Shown in pieces: positions 13,655 through 15,479 of a stretch of DNA of 15,479 bases. The stretch is from contig JAQBVH010000012.1 in assembly GCA_027623615.1 (NCBI GenBank), forward strand, positions 1 to 15,479, written 5' to 3'. The position numbers and the translations under genes are program-made. Position 1 is the first letter of the stretch. The number at the start of each line of letters is the position of its first letter. The DNA comes from Planctomycetota bacterium. Its GTDB lineage: Bacteria > Planctomycetota > UBA1135 > GCA-002686595. Under the pieces are notes generated by a model, which ran no database searches, was not told the origin of the DNA, and worked only from the letters and a program-made list of their open reading frames with translations.

Positions 13655-15479
13655 ATGCTTCGTCCCTCCCTCGCACTCGTCGCGATCGCCACCTCGGCCG
13701 CGCTCCTCCCCGGTCAGGACTCCAAGCACGCCCCCGGCCCGAACTACGAGCTGGCCCAGCGCTTCTCGAGCGAGTACGTCAGCCAGCGCACGTACAGCAC
13801 CTCGGTCAGCCCGAACTGGATCGGCGAGACGGATCGCTTCTGGTACTCGTACGAGGATCGCTTCGGGTGGCGCTACGAGCTGGTCGATCCGAGCGCGCCC
13901 AAGGAGGCCCGCAAGAGGCCCCTGTTCGACCGGGACTCCCTCGCGGCCAAGCTCTCGCAGGCGGTCAAGCAACCGCTCGATGCGGAGCAGATGCGCCTGT
14001 CCAACACCAAGGTCTCCGACGACGCCAAGGTGTTCACCTTCGTCTACAAGGACAACAAGTTCGAGCTGGACCTGGTGACCGGCGACCTCGCGGACAAGGG
14101 CAAGGCGACTGAGGAGGAGCGGCGCGGCGCCCAGAACTTCCGCGGCTTCGGCCGCAACCGCGGCGTGTTCTTCCCGGGATTCGATGGCGGTGGATCCTCC
14201 GCCTCCTCCACGCATCGCACCTTCGCGCCGGACAACACGGCGTACGTGTTCGCGAAGGGGCACAACCTCTACTACGTCGAGGCCGACGAGGCTACGCGCA
14301 AGACCGTCCTCGAGATCAACGCGGCCGTGAAGGCGGAGGCCGAAGCAAAGGAGAAGGCCGAAGCCAAGGCGAAGAAGGACGGCGCCAAGGCGGAGGAGAA
14401 GCAGGAAGAGAAGGACGACGCCAAGGAGAAGGCTGAGAAGGCCAAGGTCTCGACCGTCCAGGTCAAGCGCCGCGGCGAGAAGCCCTTCCCGACCGAGTCC
14501 GACAAGGCGCGCAAGTGGGCCGACCAGATCGACGAGCGCACGGCGATCAAGCTGACCGAGGACGGAGCGGAGGACTACTCCTTCTCGGGTCGCGAGCCGA
14601 GCCCGGACGAGCTCGACGGCGGTCAGGCCAACGACTTCGATTACGACGACTACGCCTGGGACCTCGAGCAGCAGGATCCCTCCGCCGAGAAGGTCGCGGT
14701 CGAAGAGGGCCCGCTCACCAGGCCCTCGATCAGCTGGTCGCCGGACTCGACCGCGTTCTACGTGATGCGCAGCGACTCGCGCGACCTGCCCGACCTCTTC
14801 CTGGTCAACTCGATCGCCGAGCCGCGCCCGGCCCTCGAGCAGTACGACTATCCGATGCCCGGCGAGGACAAGATCCGGCGCTCGGAGCTGTACGTGTTCG
14901 ACCGAGCCGACGTCGAGCTCTCGAAGATCAAGGCCACGTGGAAGGACGAGCAGTACCGCTCCCTGCGCTGGTCCGAGGACGACGAGGACGAGAAGACGCC
15001 CTCCGAGCTGCGCTTCCTGCGTCAGGACCGCCTGGTGCGCAACCTCGAGTACGTGTCGCTGAACCCCGCGGACCTCGCGGAGACCAGCCTGCTCTCCGAG
15101 GGCTTCGAGGCGGCCAACGTGTCACCCCAGGGCCCGCGCTACCTCGAAGAGCGCGACGAGTTCATCTGGTGGTCCGACCGCACGGGTTGGGGCCACTTCT
15201 ACCTCTACGACGGTGAGGGCAACCTCAAGAACGCGATCACCGCGGGCAAGTGGCGCGCGAGCCAGATCGTCGACGTCGACGAGGAGAAGGGGCTGCTCTT
15301 CTTCCGTGGCAACGGGAAGGAGGAGGGCAACATCTACCTCGAGCACGTGTATCGCGTGTACCTCGACGGCTCCGGTCTGGCCTGCGTCACCGGGGACAAG
15401 GACGATCGGCCGGCCAACCACAGCGCCGAGCTGTCCCCCACCAAGAGCTACCTGGTCGACAACTGCTCGCGCATCGACA
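13655..15479 (+). CDS. DPP-IV-type S9 peptidase, N-terminal part (3' truncated by window edge)
   Basis: Open from ATG 13655 to the window end (608 residues seen). It has a signal peptide (MLRPSLALVAIATSAALLPG), so it is exported. The last 120 residues show the DPP-IV N-terminal beta-propeller clearly: EFIWWSDRTGWGHFYLYD, GNLKNAITAGKW, the YRVYLDGSG strand, and NHSAELSPTKSYLVDNCS. The catalytic alpha/beta-hydrolase domain should lie beyond the right edge, so activity cannot be judged. Residues about 222-272 are an Ala/Lys/Glu-rich, coiled-coil-like insertion that is not part of the usual propeller, followed by another acidic stretch (about 305-345). The enzyme class cleaves dipeptides after proline or similar residues and feeds on external peptides. 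It is divergent from the minus-strand run, sharing a 127-bp upstream region. Confidence 0.85.
   Translation, partial: MLRPSLALVAIATSAALLPGQDSKHAPGPNYELAQRFSSEYVSQRTYSTSVSPNWIGETDRFWYSYEDRFGWRYELVDPSAPKEARKRPLFDRDSLAAKLSQAVKQPLDAEQMRLSNTKVSDDAKVFTFVYKDNKFELDLVTGDLADKGKATEEERRGAQNFRGFGRNRGVFFPGFDGGGSSASSTHRTFAPDNTAYVFAKGHNLYYVEADEATRKTVLEINAAVKAEAEAKEKAEAKAKKDGAKAEEKQEEKDDAKEKAEKAKVSTVQVKRRGEKPFPTESDKARKWADQIDERTAIKLTEDGAEDYSFSGREPSPDELDGGQANDFDYDDYAWDLEQQDPSAEKVAVEEGPLTRPSISWSPDSTAFYVMRSDSRDLPDLFLVNSIAEPRPALEQYDYPMPGEDKIRRSELYVFDRADVELSKIKATWKDEQYRSLRWSEDDEDEKTPSELRFLRQDRLVRNLEYVSLNPADLAETSLLSEGFEAANVSPQGPRYLEERDEFIWWSDRTGWGHFYLYDGEGNLKNAITAGKWRASQIVDVDEEKGLLFFRGNGKEEGNIYLEHVYRVYLDGSGLACVTGDKDDRPANHSAELSPTKSYLVDNCSRID

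Noticed and set aside
1..15479. CRISPR arrays, tRNA or rRNA genes, insertion sequences
   Set aside because: I saw no spaced repeats, cloverleaf-like genes, transposase motifs or terminal inverted repeats.

Overview
The window comes from a GC-rich bacterium with an outer membrane; nearly all codons end in G or C. I see no 16S or tRNA marker, so lineage is inference. The large secreted glucose/sorbosone-dehydrogenase-like protein fused to PKD and cytochrome c domains, the many exported proteins with clade-specific looks, and the frequent lack of Shine-Dalgarno sequences suggest Planctomycetota or a similar phylum. Coding density is very high. Several start/stop pairs overlap by 4 bp.

Region 1 (1-2179, + strand) is a tightly coupled three-gene cassette cut by the left edge: an E2/PRTRC-B-like protein, a JAB/JAMM metalloprotease (PRTRC-A-like) with a perfect HxHx7SxxD motif, and a ThiF/E1-like adenylating enzyme. 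It is a bacterial ubiquitin-like conjugation/deconjugation set. Region 2 (2266-5511, +) is one 1081-residue exported redox protein: sugar-dehydrogenase propeller, PKD, one-haem cytochrome c, CBM6-like domain, and a cupredoxin-like tail whose codon use differs from the rest.

Region 3 (13527 down to 5521, - strand) is a run of genes in one direction. The order is: an exported aspartyl-protease-like/thioredoxin-like protein with both active sites degenerate; a membrane protein with a long charged, disordered middle; a thioredoxin-like protein interrupted by two in-frame TGA codons; a short lipoprotein; a hemerythrin-like protein; a PstS-like phosphate-binding lipoprotein; and a porin. The last three are joined by 4-bp ATGA overlaps. 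Region 4 (13655 to the right edge, +) is the N-terminal part of a DPP-IV-type S9 peptidase, divergent from region 3.

The most striking result is at 9139-9150. What looks like two adjacent genes (9732-9148 and 9138-8776) is one reading frame with TGA-AGC-GGC-TGA exactly where a thioredoxin fold has its CxxC. Just downstream, inside the coding sequence, is a CCGCC-GGUCU-GGCGG hairpin that looks like a bacterial SECIS element with the same GGUCU loop as the one in E. coli fdhF. The best reading is a double-selenocysteine (UxxU) thioredoxin-like selenoprotein, which standard gene calling would split into two genes.
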